Shown: piece by piece, positions 19,663-27,906 of the stretch
Layout of the letters: each line of letters opens with the position of its first letter
How positions within the stretch are numbered: position 1 is the stretch's first letter
DNA from: Candidatus Flexifilum breve
GTDB lineage: Bacteria > Chloroflexota > Anaerolineae > Aggregatilineales > Phototrophicaceae
Assembly: GCA_016717205.1 (NCBI GenBank)
Contig: JADKGC010000001.1
Coordinates: 124,001-188,000 of the forward strand
Length of the DNA stretch: 64,000 nt
Direction: 5' to 3'
Made by a program: the position numbers and the translations under genes
The notes under the pieces: model-generated
The model's input: only the letters and a program-made list of their open reading frames with translations
What the model was told of the DNA's origin: nothing
Databases searched by the model: none

Positions 19663-20061
19663 TTAGCCGATCATGACTGTGCCCGCGGCGACGACCTGCC
19701 CGACCGGCAAATCTGCCGGGTCATTGCACGTCTTCACCGGGTCGCCCGCTCGCGCTGCCTGCTTCCCGCCGATCTTGACCGTCGGACTGCCCATGAACAC
19801 CGTTCCCTGATTCGCGGGCGGCTTCTGAAAGCTCGTCCCCGGCGGTGTTGGGGTATGTGACGGCTGATTCGTCGCCGTCGAACCGACGACGGCAGCGGCT
19901 TGCCCACCGATCTTGACCGTGTTGATCAAGCCGCCATCCAGCTTGCCGCTGAAGGGGTGCGGGAGCGGTGTCGGCACCGGGCCACCGGGCGTCGGCACCA
20001 TGACGATATGGGTATCCACGCCGACTACCGAATGATTCGCAGTTGCTGCTGGCTTGCCCAT
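19663..20061 (-). CDS. PAAR-like spike tip protein
   Basis: A 132-residue glycine/proline-rich protein with PAAR-like repeats: VKIGGQAAAVVGS near the middle and PTVKIGGKQAARAGD towards the end, followed by a cysteine at VKTCNDPADL. The N-terminus MGKPAATANHSVVGVDTHIV matches the DUF4150-like PAAR form. Such proteins sharpen the spike tip and can carry cargo. It lies 1 base after the spike gene, the usual partner. Role in membrane piercing is from family knowledge. Confidence 0.85.
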   Translation of the reverse strand: MGKPAATANHSVVGVDTHIVMVPTPGGPVPTPLPHPFSGKLDGGLINTVKIGGQAAAVVGSTATNQPSHTPTPPGTSFQKPPANQGTVFMGSPTVKIGGKQAARAGDPVKTCNDPADLPVGQVVAAGTVMIG

Positions 20062-20062
20062 G

Positions 20063-20728
20063 TCAGTTCACCTCAACTTGTGCGCCCGAAATCTTGACTT
20101 TGGCCGAACCCGAGAGTTCGATTTCATTCGCTTCCAGTTTGAGCTTGCCGGATGTCGCCGAAATGGTGATGTCGCCATCCTTCTTGAGCGTGATCTTCGA
20201 GCCGCCCGCCGCAATCTCCGCGCGGCCTCCGCCGCTGCCGAGCACGCTCACGGCCATCTCGCCGACCTTGATCTCGACCTTCTTCTCGGCAATCGTGATC
20301 GTCAGTTCGCTGTCCGGCAGTTCCAGCTTGATCGACGGCTTGTCGCCTTCCACGTCGAGCCGCAGTTTGGGGTCGCTCGCCCCGGAGGGCAGCGCCAGCA
20401 CAATCTGGCCGTCGGCGTGCTTGGGTGGGTCTTGATCCGGGTGGTACAACCGCCCGACGATCACGGGCGCGTTGTAGTCGCCATCCATGAACACGATCAC
20501 CACCAGTTCGCCGACCGCGGGAATAGCGACCGCGCCGAGCACCCCCGTCGCGACGGGTACACGCGGCAGGACGAGTCCTGAATCGCGCATTTCGACCGTC
20601 GCCGCGTAATCCGGTGTCGCGCCGTCGGCGGGGTAAATGTCGGTGACGACGCCCACCCCGGCGGTCGCGTGCGCGCGCGCTTCGTGCCGCGCAATCCGCG
20701 CGATACTATCGTAGAGAGCGCTAGTCAT
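20063..20728 (-). CDS. gp5/VgrG-like spike protein (separate from hub)
   Basis: A 221-residue protein with a GAGGA ribosome site. Residues about 20 to 100 form the OB-fold of the gp5/VgrG family (GVVTDIYPAD, RVPVATGVLGAVAIPAVGEL, VVIVFMDGDYNAPVIVGRLY). Residues about 115 to 221 are short repetitive strands (KPSIKLELPDSELTITIAEK, GDITISATSGKLKLEANEIE) that should form the triple-stranded beta helix of the spike. In Afp8/Pvc8 and VgrG this part is fused to the hub; here it is a separate gene 13 bases after the hub gene, as in phage T4. No lysozyme domain is present. Confidence 0.85.
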   Translation of the reverse strand: MTSALYDSIARIARHEARAHATAGVGVVTDIYPADGATPDYAATVEMRDSGLVLPRVPVATGVLGAVAIPAVGELVVIVFMDGDYNAPVIVGRLYHPDQDPPKHADGQIVLALPSGASDPKLRLDVEGDKPSIKLELPDSELTITIAEKKVEIKVGEMAVSVLGSGGGRAEIAAGGSKITLKKDGDITISATSGKLKLEANEIELSGSAKVKISGAQVEVN

Positions 20729-20741
20729 GGTGCGATCCTCA

Positions 20742-21782
20742 TCAGAATAAGCTCCCCAATGCGCCGAGCGCCGCCGCCAGTAGATCCCCTAAACCGCCGC
20801 CTTCGCCCGTGACCGCCTCGAAGGTGGTCAAACCGCCGTAAGCGGGGCGCAGACGATGGGTCACGCGCGTGATGATCCACGGGCCACCGGATAACCCATC
20901 GGGCGTATCCTGTACTTCGATCACCATGCCGGGGCGAAGTTGCGGCTGGAGATAGCAGCGCGCGCGCACCCGTTTCCCCTCAGCCGCCGCGAACGCATCC
21001 GCCGCCGCTGAAGCGGTCGCCGCCGCTTTGGGTACGCGCAGCGCGGGCGCGGCCATCCAGATTGCGTCCATGCCCGGTGTGGGCGAGTCCGCCGGGAGTG
21101 GATCGACGCTCGGGCGCAAAGCCTCGGGCGCAGACTCCGATCCCGCGGTGCCAAACCCGACACGCAGGCGCTTAGCAGAAGTTGAGGGTAGTTCCCGCAC
21201 CTCGTAATCGATCAGTTCGCGCCCCCAACGCAGCGCGAGTTCCGGTTGCCCTTCCGGCAGCTGCATGACGAACAGTTCGCCGTCGCCGTTGACCCCGGCG
21301 AAGCCGCCGCCCCACGCTGCCAGTGTCGCGACGTGTTCCGCCGCCGTGCGCGCCTGATGCGCGACATACGCCGCGAGAGGCAGATCGATGTCAATCGAAG
21401 CCACCGAAGCGTCAGCTTCCCCCGCCAGCGCGCGGATGACATCGGCGGCGCTGCTCTTTTCATAGGTTCCGGCTGGGCGATAGCGCGCGAGTTCCGCGCC
21501 CGCATCGCCGATGGTGGCTTCGACCGCGCGCGGTGTGCGCCGGATCGCGCGCACCTTCCCCGTGACGATCGTGTCCGCGCCTGCGCCGTCCGCGTCGCCG
21601 CTGTCGAGTTCCAGCACACCATCATCGTCCGGCGCGGCTTCGAAGCGCACCCCGGCGGGCAGCGTGACCGTCACCGCATTGACGGCGGGCAGCAGCGCCA
21701 GCGTCGCCGTGATCGCGACAGCTTGCTCGGTATACTGCAGGTTGCCCAGCGTCACCGACGCCAGCGGTTTAATCGCCACCAT
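20742..21782 (-). CDS. gp27-like baseplate hub protein
   Basis: A 346-residue protein with AAGGA ahead of ATG 21782. It shows the hub pattern: an N-terminal barrel (TLGNLQYTEQAVAITATLAL), a central part with EKSSAADVIRALAGEADASV and AEHVATLAAWGGGFAGVNGD, a second barrel with ELIDYEVRELPSTSAKRLRV, and a C-terminal RPGMVIEVQDTPDGLSGGPW. This is the late-control-D/gp27 type, which forms the central trimeric ring joining tube and spike. The following gene provides the spike, so hub and spike are split. Confidence 0.8.
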   Translation of the reverse strand: MVAIKPLASVTLGNLQYTEQAVAITATLALLPAVNAVTVTLPAGVRFEAAPDDDGVLELDSGDADGAGADTIVTGKVRAIRRTPRAVEATIGDAGAELARYRPAGTYEKSSAADVIRALAGEADASVASIDIDLPLAAYVAHQARTAAEHVATLAAWGGGFAGVNGDGELFVMQLPEGQPELALRWGRELIDYEVRELPSTSAKRLRVGFGTAGSESAPEALRPSVDPLPADSPTPGMDAIWMAAPALRVPKAAATASAAADAFAAAEGKRVRARCYLQPQLRPGMVIEVQDTPDGLSGGPWIITRVTHRLRPAYGGLTTFEAVTGEGGGLGDLLAAALGALGSLF

Positions 21783-21792
21783 TGATCCTTAT

Positions 21793-22440
21793 TTATCCGA
21801 ACAGGTCGCCGAGCGTGCGCGCCGCGTCTTTGAAGTCCGCGGCAATGTCGCTGATCTCGTTGGTCGTATTCGTAATCGGCTCCATGAAGTTGCCGAGCTC
21901 TAAGCCATCCAGATTCGTCAGCGCCGACAGCGCATCGATCACATCGAGCGCGGCGTCAACCGCCCCGGCAATATCGCCCGCCAGGTCTTGCAGATCGCCG
22001 AGGATATCGGTGTCAAAGCCGAGATCGCCGAGACCGAAATCATCTAACCCGCCAAACCCGCTGATTTCGGCAGGCGGCGGCAGCGGCGGACTTTCCGCCA
22101 GATGCAGCTCGTAGCTGAAGCGGTTTTGCTGGCCCGCGCTTTCGACCGCCCGCAGCGAGGTGATGACCACCTTCTGCAAGTCGAGCGCGGAGGTGATATC
22201 CGCCGAAAACGTTAGTTCCGCGCCGTCCGTCGCCGCCTGTTGGAGCGACTTAAGCGCGTCCGCCGCGCCATCGCCGAACAGCAAGCCTTGAATGCGAATG
22301 CGATGTGACAGCCGCCCCGCGTTCTGCTGGAGTTCCCCCGCCAACCCGGCAATACGGGTGGCGACAAAACCGCTGTCATGGAAATGCTCAATGGTTTGCA
22401 CGTATTCGAGCGAGAGGTCGCCCAGCAGCGGCACGCTCAT
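21793..22440 (-). CDS. Tail accessory protein near the hub
   Basis: A 215-residue protein whose start overlaps the preceding stop (ATGA). The N-terminal 130 residues (YVQTIEHFHDSGFVATRIAG, RLSHRIRIQGLLFGDGAADA, VVITSLRAVESAGQQNRFSY) resemble phage tail proteins of the DNA-circularisation N / gp53-neighbourhood type. The C-terminal 80 residues are acidic and rich in G, D and L. The injection systems usually have a LysM/gp53-like protein (Afp7) at this position, but no LysM motif is visible here. Probably a baseplate or tube-hub adaptor; the assignment rests mostly on position. Confidence 0.55.
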   Translation of the reverse strand: MSVPLLGDLSLEYVQTIEHFHDSGFVATRIAGLAGELQQNAGRLSHRIRIQGLLFGDGAADALKSLQQAATDGAELTFSADITSALDLQKVVITSLRAVESAGQQNRFSYELHLAESPPLPPPAEISGFGGLDDFGLGDLGFDTDILGDLQDLAGDIAGAVDAALDVIDALSALTNLDGLELGNFMEPITNTTNEISDIAADFKDAARTLGDLFG

Positions 22441-23702
22441 CGGTCAATTCCCCTCAAATCAGCTTCGTGATCGAGCAGCGCCGCCAACGCATCGGCCACT
22501 TCATCGCCGACCAGCGTTTCGATCTGCGCAAGGGTGGGCAGCCCGCCGAGCAGTGGTTCGCTCACGGGTGCAGCGTTCCATCCGGTCAGGCGCGTCGCCT
22601 CGACGGGTGCAGGGTGCGGTGCGGGCAGCGTAATCGGTGTGGCCGACTGTGGCGCGCGCACCAGTTCCAGCATAGGCGCAGTGTTCAACGGCTGTTTCGG
22701 CGGCAGTGGCTGCGGGTTCAGGCTGCGTTGGGCGGCCCGTGCCTCCGGCTGATAGCTCACCCGGTTCACCGAACGCGGCGCAGTATCCGCCAAGGTCGGT
22801 GTCGTCGCAGCGTCGGGCCCGGTCCGCGTCATCGAAGCCGCTGCACGATCGGTTGATCCGAGCAAGCGGAACCTCGGGCGCACATTCGCAGGCGCAGCCT
22901 GTCGCTCCCGTTGAGTCGAAGAAGTGGCAGTTGTACCCGTCACGCCCAACACACGGTCAGGTGTTACTGGCATGGTCCCGCCGTGCCCGGCAGCAACCGG
23001 TCCGTTCGGCGGCATGTCGGCCTCAGGACCCGTCGCCCGATCCGCTGGGCGCACCGTTTGTTCGGTCGCTTCAGCGGCGTAGGTCGCAGGCGCTGGGGCG
23101 GTGTTCGTTGGTGGAAGCACAGCCGCAGCCGTTGCTTGAGCATCCGGCTCCGGTGCGGTGACGTTCGCCACGACCCCGGCGCGCGTGATGAGGCGTTCCG
23201 CCAATTCGCGGCGCACCTCATCTAGCGACGTGGCCTGCGCATCATCCACCAGCACGATTCGGCTCCAACCGTCATCAGGATCGTCAACCGCCGCGCCAAG
23301 CTGCATGGCGAGTTGATCAATTATCTCCGCGTCCGCCTCGTCAATGTCGCGCAAACTCCAGCCCGCCGCGCTCGCGACCGTCAGCAGCGTCGTGGCGTAG
23401 GGCGGCGCTTCGGCGTTCGCCCCCGCCAGCACGAGCGCGAGGATCTCGGCCAGCGACCGATCACCCGCGCCAGACTGCACCGTCGCCGCGCGCAGCACCG
23501 CCGCGCCCACCGCGTCCACCGTATTCGGCGCGCCTGCCAGCCGTCCGATGATGCGGGAACGTTCGCCGTACGTCAGCGGACGCAGGACGAGACCATCCTC
23601 ACCGCCCAGCTGGATTTCCCCGCGCGTGCCCACATCGCGGATCGCATAGCGCGACCCGGCGATGAGGACAGAGCCCGGTTCAAAGGCGACCGACGTAGAC
23701 AT
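22437..23702 (-). CDS. Linker protein with long disordered middle, between tube and baseplate genes
   Basis: A 421-residue protein. The N-terminal 175 residues look folded (FEPGSVLIAGSRYAIRDVGT, VLRPLTYGERSRIIGRLAGA). Residues about 180 to 370 are rich in A, T, P and Q and should be disordered. A short conserved-looking C-terminal segment follows (LLGGLPTLAQIETLVGDEVA and further). The start overlaps the tube stop (TGATG). It occupies the place where phages encode a tail assembly chaperone and tape measure, so a chaperone or scaffold role is plausible. No family is recognised with certainty. Confidence 0.5.
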   Translation of the reverse strand: MSTSVAFEPGSVLIAGSRYAIRDVGTRGEIQLGGEDGLVLRPLTYGERSRIIGRLAGAPNTVDAVGAAVLRAATVQSGAGDRSLAEILALVLAGANAEAPPYATTLLTVASAAGWSLRDIDEADAEIIDQLAMQLGAAVDDPDDGWSRIVLVDDAQATSLDEVRRELAERLITRAGVVANVTAPEPDAQATAAAVLPPTNTAPAPATYAAEATEQTVRPADRATGPEADMPPNGPVAAGHGGTMPVTPDRVLGVTGTTATSSTQRERQAAPANVRPRFRLLGSTDRAAASMTRTGPDAATTPTLADTAPRSVNRVSYQPEARAAQRSLNPQPLPPKQPLNTAPMLELVRAPQSATPITLPAPHPAPVEATRLTGWNAAPVSEPLLGGLPTLAQIETLVGDEVADALAALLDHEADLRGIDR

Positions 23703-24100
23703 CAGGCCTCGCTAATCTCTTCACGCAGGCGTACGGCGGAAAAGCTGTACACAGCTTCCCCGTGTCCGTTGGTTTCGATGCCGAAACTCTTGTCGGTCAG
23801 GTAGCACTCGTCAAAAGTGACGGTCATCGTCTTGGTCTTGTTATCCGCGGCAGTGTGCCGCAGCGTCGCGATCACCTGAAACGGCCCGCTCAAGCCATTG
23901 AGCTTGCCGCTGGTCGACGCCACGCGCAGCCGCCCTTCGACAGTCTGCCCGCCGGAGACCATGCCGACACGTTCGGTACTGCCCAGCGCATACACGTTGC
24001 TGCGCTGCTGTTGGTAGCGATATTCGATGGCGCGCACGCCTTCAATCGCTTCGCCATCCACCATGATGCTGCTCTCACTGGCGGCAAAGAGGGTAGCCAT
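23702..24100 (-). CDS. Tail tube protein
   Basis: A 132-residue protein of the T4 gp19/Afp1 type: ASESSIMVDGEAIEGVRAIE, VRAIEYRYQQQRSNVYALGS and a C-terminal VTFDECYLTDKSFGIETNGH match tube proteins that stack as hexameric rings. I choose ATG 24100, because GGAGG lies 6 bases before it; the ATG at 24106 would leave no spacing. Only one tube gene is present in the window, whereas Afp and Pvc clusters carry several. It lies 54 bases after the sheath gene. Confidence 0.82.
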   Translation of the reverse strand: MATLFAASESSIMVDGEAIEGVRAIEYRYQQQRSNVYALGSTERVGMVSGGQTVEGRLRVASTSGKLNGLSGPFQVIATLRHTAADNKTKTMTVTFDECYLTDKSFGIETNGHGEAVYSFSAVRLREEISEA

Positions 24101-24154
24101 ACACATCCTCCAGACATGAGCTAAGTTGACAGGCTGGCACGGGCAGTCACCCGC

Positions 24155-25849
24155 TTAGTTCTTGACCCGAATGGTCGCGTAGATGTAGTCGATGGCACGC
24201 ACCGGACGAATAGCGATATCCACGCGCACAATGCCCTGCGCGAAATCCAACTGCGTCGAGTACACATCGACCACGAAGGCAGGATCAGTGCCATCGGTCG
24301 AAGGCACAAGCGCCCCGGCACGTTCCATCCGCGTGAAGGTGGCGACGATCTGCTGCTTGAGCGCCACGCGGGCATCGTCCGTGTTGAGCTGGCCGATGAA
24401 GTTCTCGGAGATGGCCTTCGTCTCGCGGATCGCTTGATCGGCGACGCGCGTCACGGAGATCTGATCGCCCGTCGAATCCAGCCCACGCAGCACGACCACC
24501 CCGCGCCCCGCGCGATCCTGCACGACCAGCAAATTGGTCGTCGGGCCGAGCAAGCGGTTAAGTTCGCTCTCGCGGTAGGTGGCCGGGGAAATGCCGAACA
24601 GCGGCACGGGCTTAAACGTCGGCGAGTCCTGCGGGTTCAGCCGCCCGACCAGCCCGATCACTGCGCCTTCCGCGCCCGCTGGCGAGACCAGCACGAAGCG
24701 GCGGTTGCGCACCAGCGCGGCGTGATCCTTAATCGCGCCGAGGTTCTTCTGTTCGTTGGCGGTTACCGACCCGAAAGCGATGCGCGGCGCGCCGTTTTCG
24801 GCCATGCGGACGGCATGCGCCGCAAGCGACTGGTGAATCTGACGCACATCGGCATCTGCACGGCCCGATTCAATCGACGCCATGACGAGGTCAATGCGTG
24901 TGTCATCCGAGAGCAGATCAATTGCGTCGACGTACTGCTGCACGGTCGGCGATGTGCCTCCGGTCAGCGCGGCGGGCGCGGCCGTCGGCGCCGGCAAACG
25001 TGCCGCGGCGACCAGCGAATTGAGCAGGCGCACGCGCACCAACTGGCTTTGTGTCAGCAGCACATAGGGCAAAAACTTGTCGTCATCCGGGTTCATTACC
25101 AGGTCGGCGAACTGCTCTTGCAGCCCACCCTGAAACACATTGACGTTGATTTTACCGGAGGCCGCCGCGACGACCACGCTCAGCCCGGTGGTGCTCGCGC
25201 CGCTGGCGGGCAGCAGTTGGAACAGCGTGCGCGCGGGTGCGCCTTCGACCGGGATATCCAGGAACGTGTCATCCGCATCAAAGGCGTACGTGTTGTCGGC
25301 GGGTTCGTCGTCGCTGAAATCGGGATCGAGCGCGACGAGGTAGCGCGACTGCGTGTTGATGGTATCGAAGATGTAATCGGGTTGGGTGGGATCGACCTGC
25401 AGGTCAGTGAAGGTTTCCAGCACGGTGCGGCCGCGCAGCACGCGGATGGTCGCGCGGACGATGTCACCCGCCGCATTGGCGACGCCGCGCACTTCCACGG
25501 CGAGCTGGTTGCCCCACGCGCCGTTGGCACGGGCCCGCAGAATGAGGCAGGGGGCGCTGTCGCCGTTGCGCAGGGTCAGCGAGGCCGGTGAGCCACCGGC
25601 AACAGGCGAAATGACGACTTCACTGGCTCCGTTGGCAAGTGCGTGCACCACTTCCGGCATGCTGACTTCCGTCCCCGGACCGAGTAGTTCGCGCACTTCC
25701 GACACCTTCGTCACACCGATCAGGCCGCCAGCCGCTGGGATGCGATCAACAATCCCCGCGACGCCGACGATCCCAGATGGCGCGGGTAGTGGCGGCAGCA
25801 CATCAAACCGCGCTTCGACCCGGACACCAGGAACAACTAGAGACGCCAT
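24155..25849 (-). CDS. Contractile tail sheath protein
   Basis: A 564-residue protein, first gene of the injection-system operon, with AGGGGG 5 bases before ATG 25849. The N-terminus (MASLVVPGVRVEARFDVLPP, then GIVGVAGIVDRIPAAGGLIG) and the C-terminus (TQLDFAQGIVRVDIAIRPVR, AIDYIYATIRVKN) are typical of sheath subunits, whose terminal strands interlock around the tube and drive contraction. The middle (about 170 to 300) is a variable surface domain. A single sheath gene is present rather than the three of Afp. Confidence 0.9.
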   Translation of the reverse strand: MASLVVPGVRVEARFDVLPPLPAPSGIVGVAGIVDRIPAAGGLIGVTKVSEVRELLGPGTEVSMPEVVHALANGASEVVISPVAGGSPASLTLRNGDSAPCLILRARANGAWGNQLAVEVRGVANAAGDIVRATIRVLRGRTVLETFTDLQVDPTQPDYIFDTINTQSRYLVALDPDFSDDEPADNTYAFDADDTFLDIPVEGAPARTLFQLLPASGASTTGLSVVVAAASGKINVNVFQGGLQEQFADLVMNPDDDKFLPYVLLTQSQLVRVRLLNSLVAAARLPAPTAAPAALTGGTSPTVQQYVDAIDLLSDDTRIDLVMASIESGRADADVRQIHQSLAAHAVRMAENGAPRIAFGSVTANEQKNLGAIKDHAALVRNRRFVLVSPAGAEGAVIGLVGRLNPQDSPTFKPVPLFGISPATYRESELNRLLGPTTNLLVVQDRAGRGVVVLRGLDSTGDQISVTRVADQAIRETKAISENFIGQLNTDDARVALKQQIVATFTRMERAGALVPSTDGTDPAFVVDVYSTQLDFAQGIVRVDIAIRPVRAIDYIYATIRVKN

Positions 25850-25983
25850 AGTAACCCCCTAGATGATGTATTCGGTTGTGGAGTGCAGACGCGAACAGGT
25901 CGCAAATCTTCGAAGAGCGTTTGCACAAGATTCGACAAAACAGCCGTTGCAAAAATGTAATGCTTCGTAACCTATATGTTCTC

Positions 25984-26011
25984 AGTATAGGACAGCCGAA
26001 TATCGGCGCAA
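25984..26011 (-). promoter_or_regulatory. Candidate promoter of the injection-system operon
   Basis: On the minus strand TTGCGC (26006-26011), a 16-base spacer and TATACT (25984-25989) lie in the 254-base gap ahead of the sheath gene. This would leave a leader of about 125 bases. No terminator or obvious operator was seen between it and the sheath start. Confidence 0.4.
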
Positions 26012-26103
26012 CCGACTTTAGGCGGAGGGTCGGTTACAGTTTACAAACTTCATAAGTAAGCATAGTACCATCCGCCTAGTCCACGTTTTGGGGCTTTTTG
26101 AGG

Positions 26104-27480
26104 TTAGGCCAGCGGGAAAATGCGCAGATCGGCGAAATTCACCGCGCCGTTTTCTACGCATAAAAACAGACAATTTCCTGACAATTCCGGGCAGCGATCA
26201 ATCACGCAGCGGCGGTTATCGACACACACATCGATAATGTCGTCCTTGAGGATAATGTCGAGTTGGAACGGTTGATCCAGCCCATCGACGCACGTCAACA
26301 CCTGCTGATTCAGCGTCACGCGACGCTCATACGGCAGGCAGCGCAGTTGATAGCCGCTTGCTAACGCGCCCGACCCGCGCAGCCACAGCCCGATTGCGGC
26401 GGTCGGCGCTTGCGGCGTGACTGTCACCGTGATGTGGGCGTTACGCGGCACGCCCGTGATCATGCCCGCTTCCAGCCCTTCCAGCGCGTCGATCTGCACA
26501 CAACTTCCGTCACCCGTTGCGCCACTCGTCAGCGGCGCGAACGACAGAGCGAGCGGATCGCCATGCGCGGGGCTCATCTCCGCTGGGAACTTCGTGCCGA
26601 GCGTGCCATCCGCGTGCTGGAAAATCTCACGAAACACGGCATTCCCGGCGTAAATACGCTGACCATCGTCCTTGTTATCTTTACGCGCGTTGAGGAATGC
26701 CACGCCCAAGCGTCGATCGCCCGTGAAGGCCGCCGTCTTCATCACCGCCGCCAGTGTCGAACCGTCGAAGGTGTCGACGGGCGGGCGCAGCCACGGACCG
26801 TGCGGCTGGCGCGACATCCGGTAGTGCGCCACGCCATCCAGCCCGAAGACGAGATAATACCAGTCGTGCCATTTGAAGTAGTCCGGGCATTCGGGAATCG
26901 ACCCATGACCGGGCTGACTGCCGGGGATCAGAAACGGTTCGGCCACGTCCCACTTTTTGAGGTCGCGTGAGGTGAGGCGCAGCAGGCAGCCGCCCAGCCC
27001 ATAGAGCGGATAGTCCTGAATGGCGGCGGTGACGAGCATGTTGAATTCGCCCGTGGTCTCGTCGACGAACACAAACGGGTCGCGGTAATGCTGCGGGCGA
27101 TACCCCGCGCCCGGCACCGCAAACGGATTTGGCAGCGTCTTCGCAAACGTGATGCCGTCGGTGCTGACGGCCAAGCTCAGTTTTTCGGTGCGATCGGGCA
27201 TACGCGTCGCGTAGTAGCCGTAGTACGTGCCATCGTGATAAAACGTCGATCCGGTGCAGATCGAGCCTTCCCATTCCTCGGTGCAAGCAATTGCCAGCGG
27301 ATGATGCACCCAATCGATCAGATCATGGGTGCTGGCGTGCGCCCACTGATGCCCGCCCAAGCCGCCTTTCGCCTGATGATGATTCTCGTCCACCAGCCAA
27401 TAGAGGTGAAATGTGCCGTCGTGAAAGAACGGCATGCAGTCGCCGACAAAATACGGGGCTTCGGGCTTAAAGTATTGCAC
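26104..27480 (-). CDS. GH32-type glycoside hydrolase (beta-fructosidase superfamily)
   Basis: I place the start at GTG 27480 (MQYFKPEAPYFVGDCMPFFH), 7 bases after GAGGAG; the frame is open to 27525. Features of the five-bladed propeller enzymes are present: an aspartate in VGDCMPFFHDG in place of the usual WMNDPNG, HYRDPFVF (RDP motif), and SIPECPDYFKWH (ECP motif with the acid/base glutamate). The C-terminal 130 residues form the beta-sandwich usual for GH32 (LWLRGSGALASGYQLRCL, LFLCVENGAVNFADLRIF). No signal peptide, so it probably acts in the cytoplasm on fructosides or a related sugar. The substrate is not evident, and the altered first motif suggests a non-standard one. Confidence 0.75.
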   Translation of the reverse strand: MQYFKPEAPYFVGDCMPFFHDGTFHLYWLVDENHHQAKGGLGGHQWAHASTHDLIDWVHHPLAIACTEEWEGSICTGSTFYHDGTYYGYYATRMPDRTEKLSLAVSTDGITFAKTLPNPFAVPGAGYRPQHYRDPFVFVDETTGEFNMLVTAAIQDYPLYGLGGCLLRLTSRDLKKWDVAEPFLIPGSQPGHGSIPECPDYFKWHDWYYLVFGLDGVAHYRMSRQPHGPWLRPPVDTFDGSTLAAVMKTAAFTGDRRLGVAFLNARKDNKDDGQRIYAGNAVFREIFQHADGTLGTKFPAEMSPAHGDPLALSFAPLTSGATGDGSCVQIDALEGLEAGMITGVPRNAHITVTVTPQAPTAAIGLWLRGSGALASGYQLRCLPYERRVTLNQQVLTCVDGLDQPFQLDIILKDDIIDVCVDNRRCVIDRCPELSGNCLFLCVENGAVNFADLRIFPLA

Positions 27481-27554
27481 AGTCCTACTCCTCAATGAAC
27501 CAATTTTTGGGTTCAGACCACACACAATTAGGCAACTGTAGGACAGACCTGAGG

Positions 27555-27606
27555 GTGTTGAAAAAGGTCAGATTCCGACCTCTCCCCGAATTCAGGGAGG
27601 GGAGCC
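27555..27606 (+). repeat. Interspersed repeat, GTTGAAAAAGGTC type, copy 1
   Basis: GTGTTGAAAAAGGTCAGATT then CCGACC leads into a palindrome around CCCCGAATTCAGGGAGGGG. Near-identical sequence occurs at 49584-49648 and, inverted, at 29941-30012. Confidence 0.7.
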
Positions 27607-27677
27607 AACAGAGCCTGTCAAGCCGAGTACGTCTTCGTAGGGACGCAATTATGCAGTTTAAGAAAACGATACGGATT

Positions 27678-27784
27678 ACCCCTCACCCCCAACCCCTCTC
27701 CCACGCAAGCGGGGAGAGGGGAGAAAAGACGCTTTTGCTGGCTCCCCTCCCCGAATTCGGGGAGGGGCCGGGGGTGGGGTCAAA
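27678..27784. repeat. Interspersed GC-rich hairpin repeat
   Basis: CCCCTCACCCCCAACCCCTC followed by TCCCACGCAAGCGGGGAG, a spacer, and CCCCTCCCCGAATTCGGGGA form two hairpins ending in GGGGGTGGGG. The first 43 bases recur at 29877-29919 with few changes. A further related unit at 30043-30060 continues at 31259-31290, split by the insertion sequence. Confidence 0.7.
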
Positions 27785-27906
27785 CAATTCTGATCACACA
27801 AGTTTGAGCATAGCCACATTGGTACTGTCCTTCAATGTCCACCCGGATCGCGTGGCACACGGTACAATCAGCACAGGTACTTACTCCAAACTGGAAAGTC
27901 GTTGCG

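Larger units (their letters stand above)
27481..27906. other. Divergent intergenic region with two GC-rich repeats
   Basis: This 426-base gap separates the GH32 gene from the acid-sugar dehydratase gene. It contains the two interspersed repeat copies listed separately (27555-27606 and 27678-27784). A few GTAGGGACGCAAT-like bases lie near 27637. I see no convincing small gene here. Confidence 0.6.

Noticed and set aside
1..25849. Intact prophage
   Set aside because: No capsid, portal, terminase, integrase, holin or replication gene is visible; the tail-only set with PAAR and RHS genes fits an injection system better.
27541..27790. CRISPR array
   Set aside because: The repeats are few, unequal in spacing and palindromic with GC-rich arms; there are no regular spacers and no cas genes.
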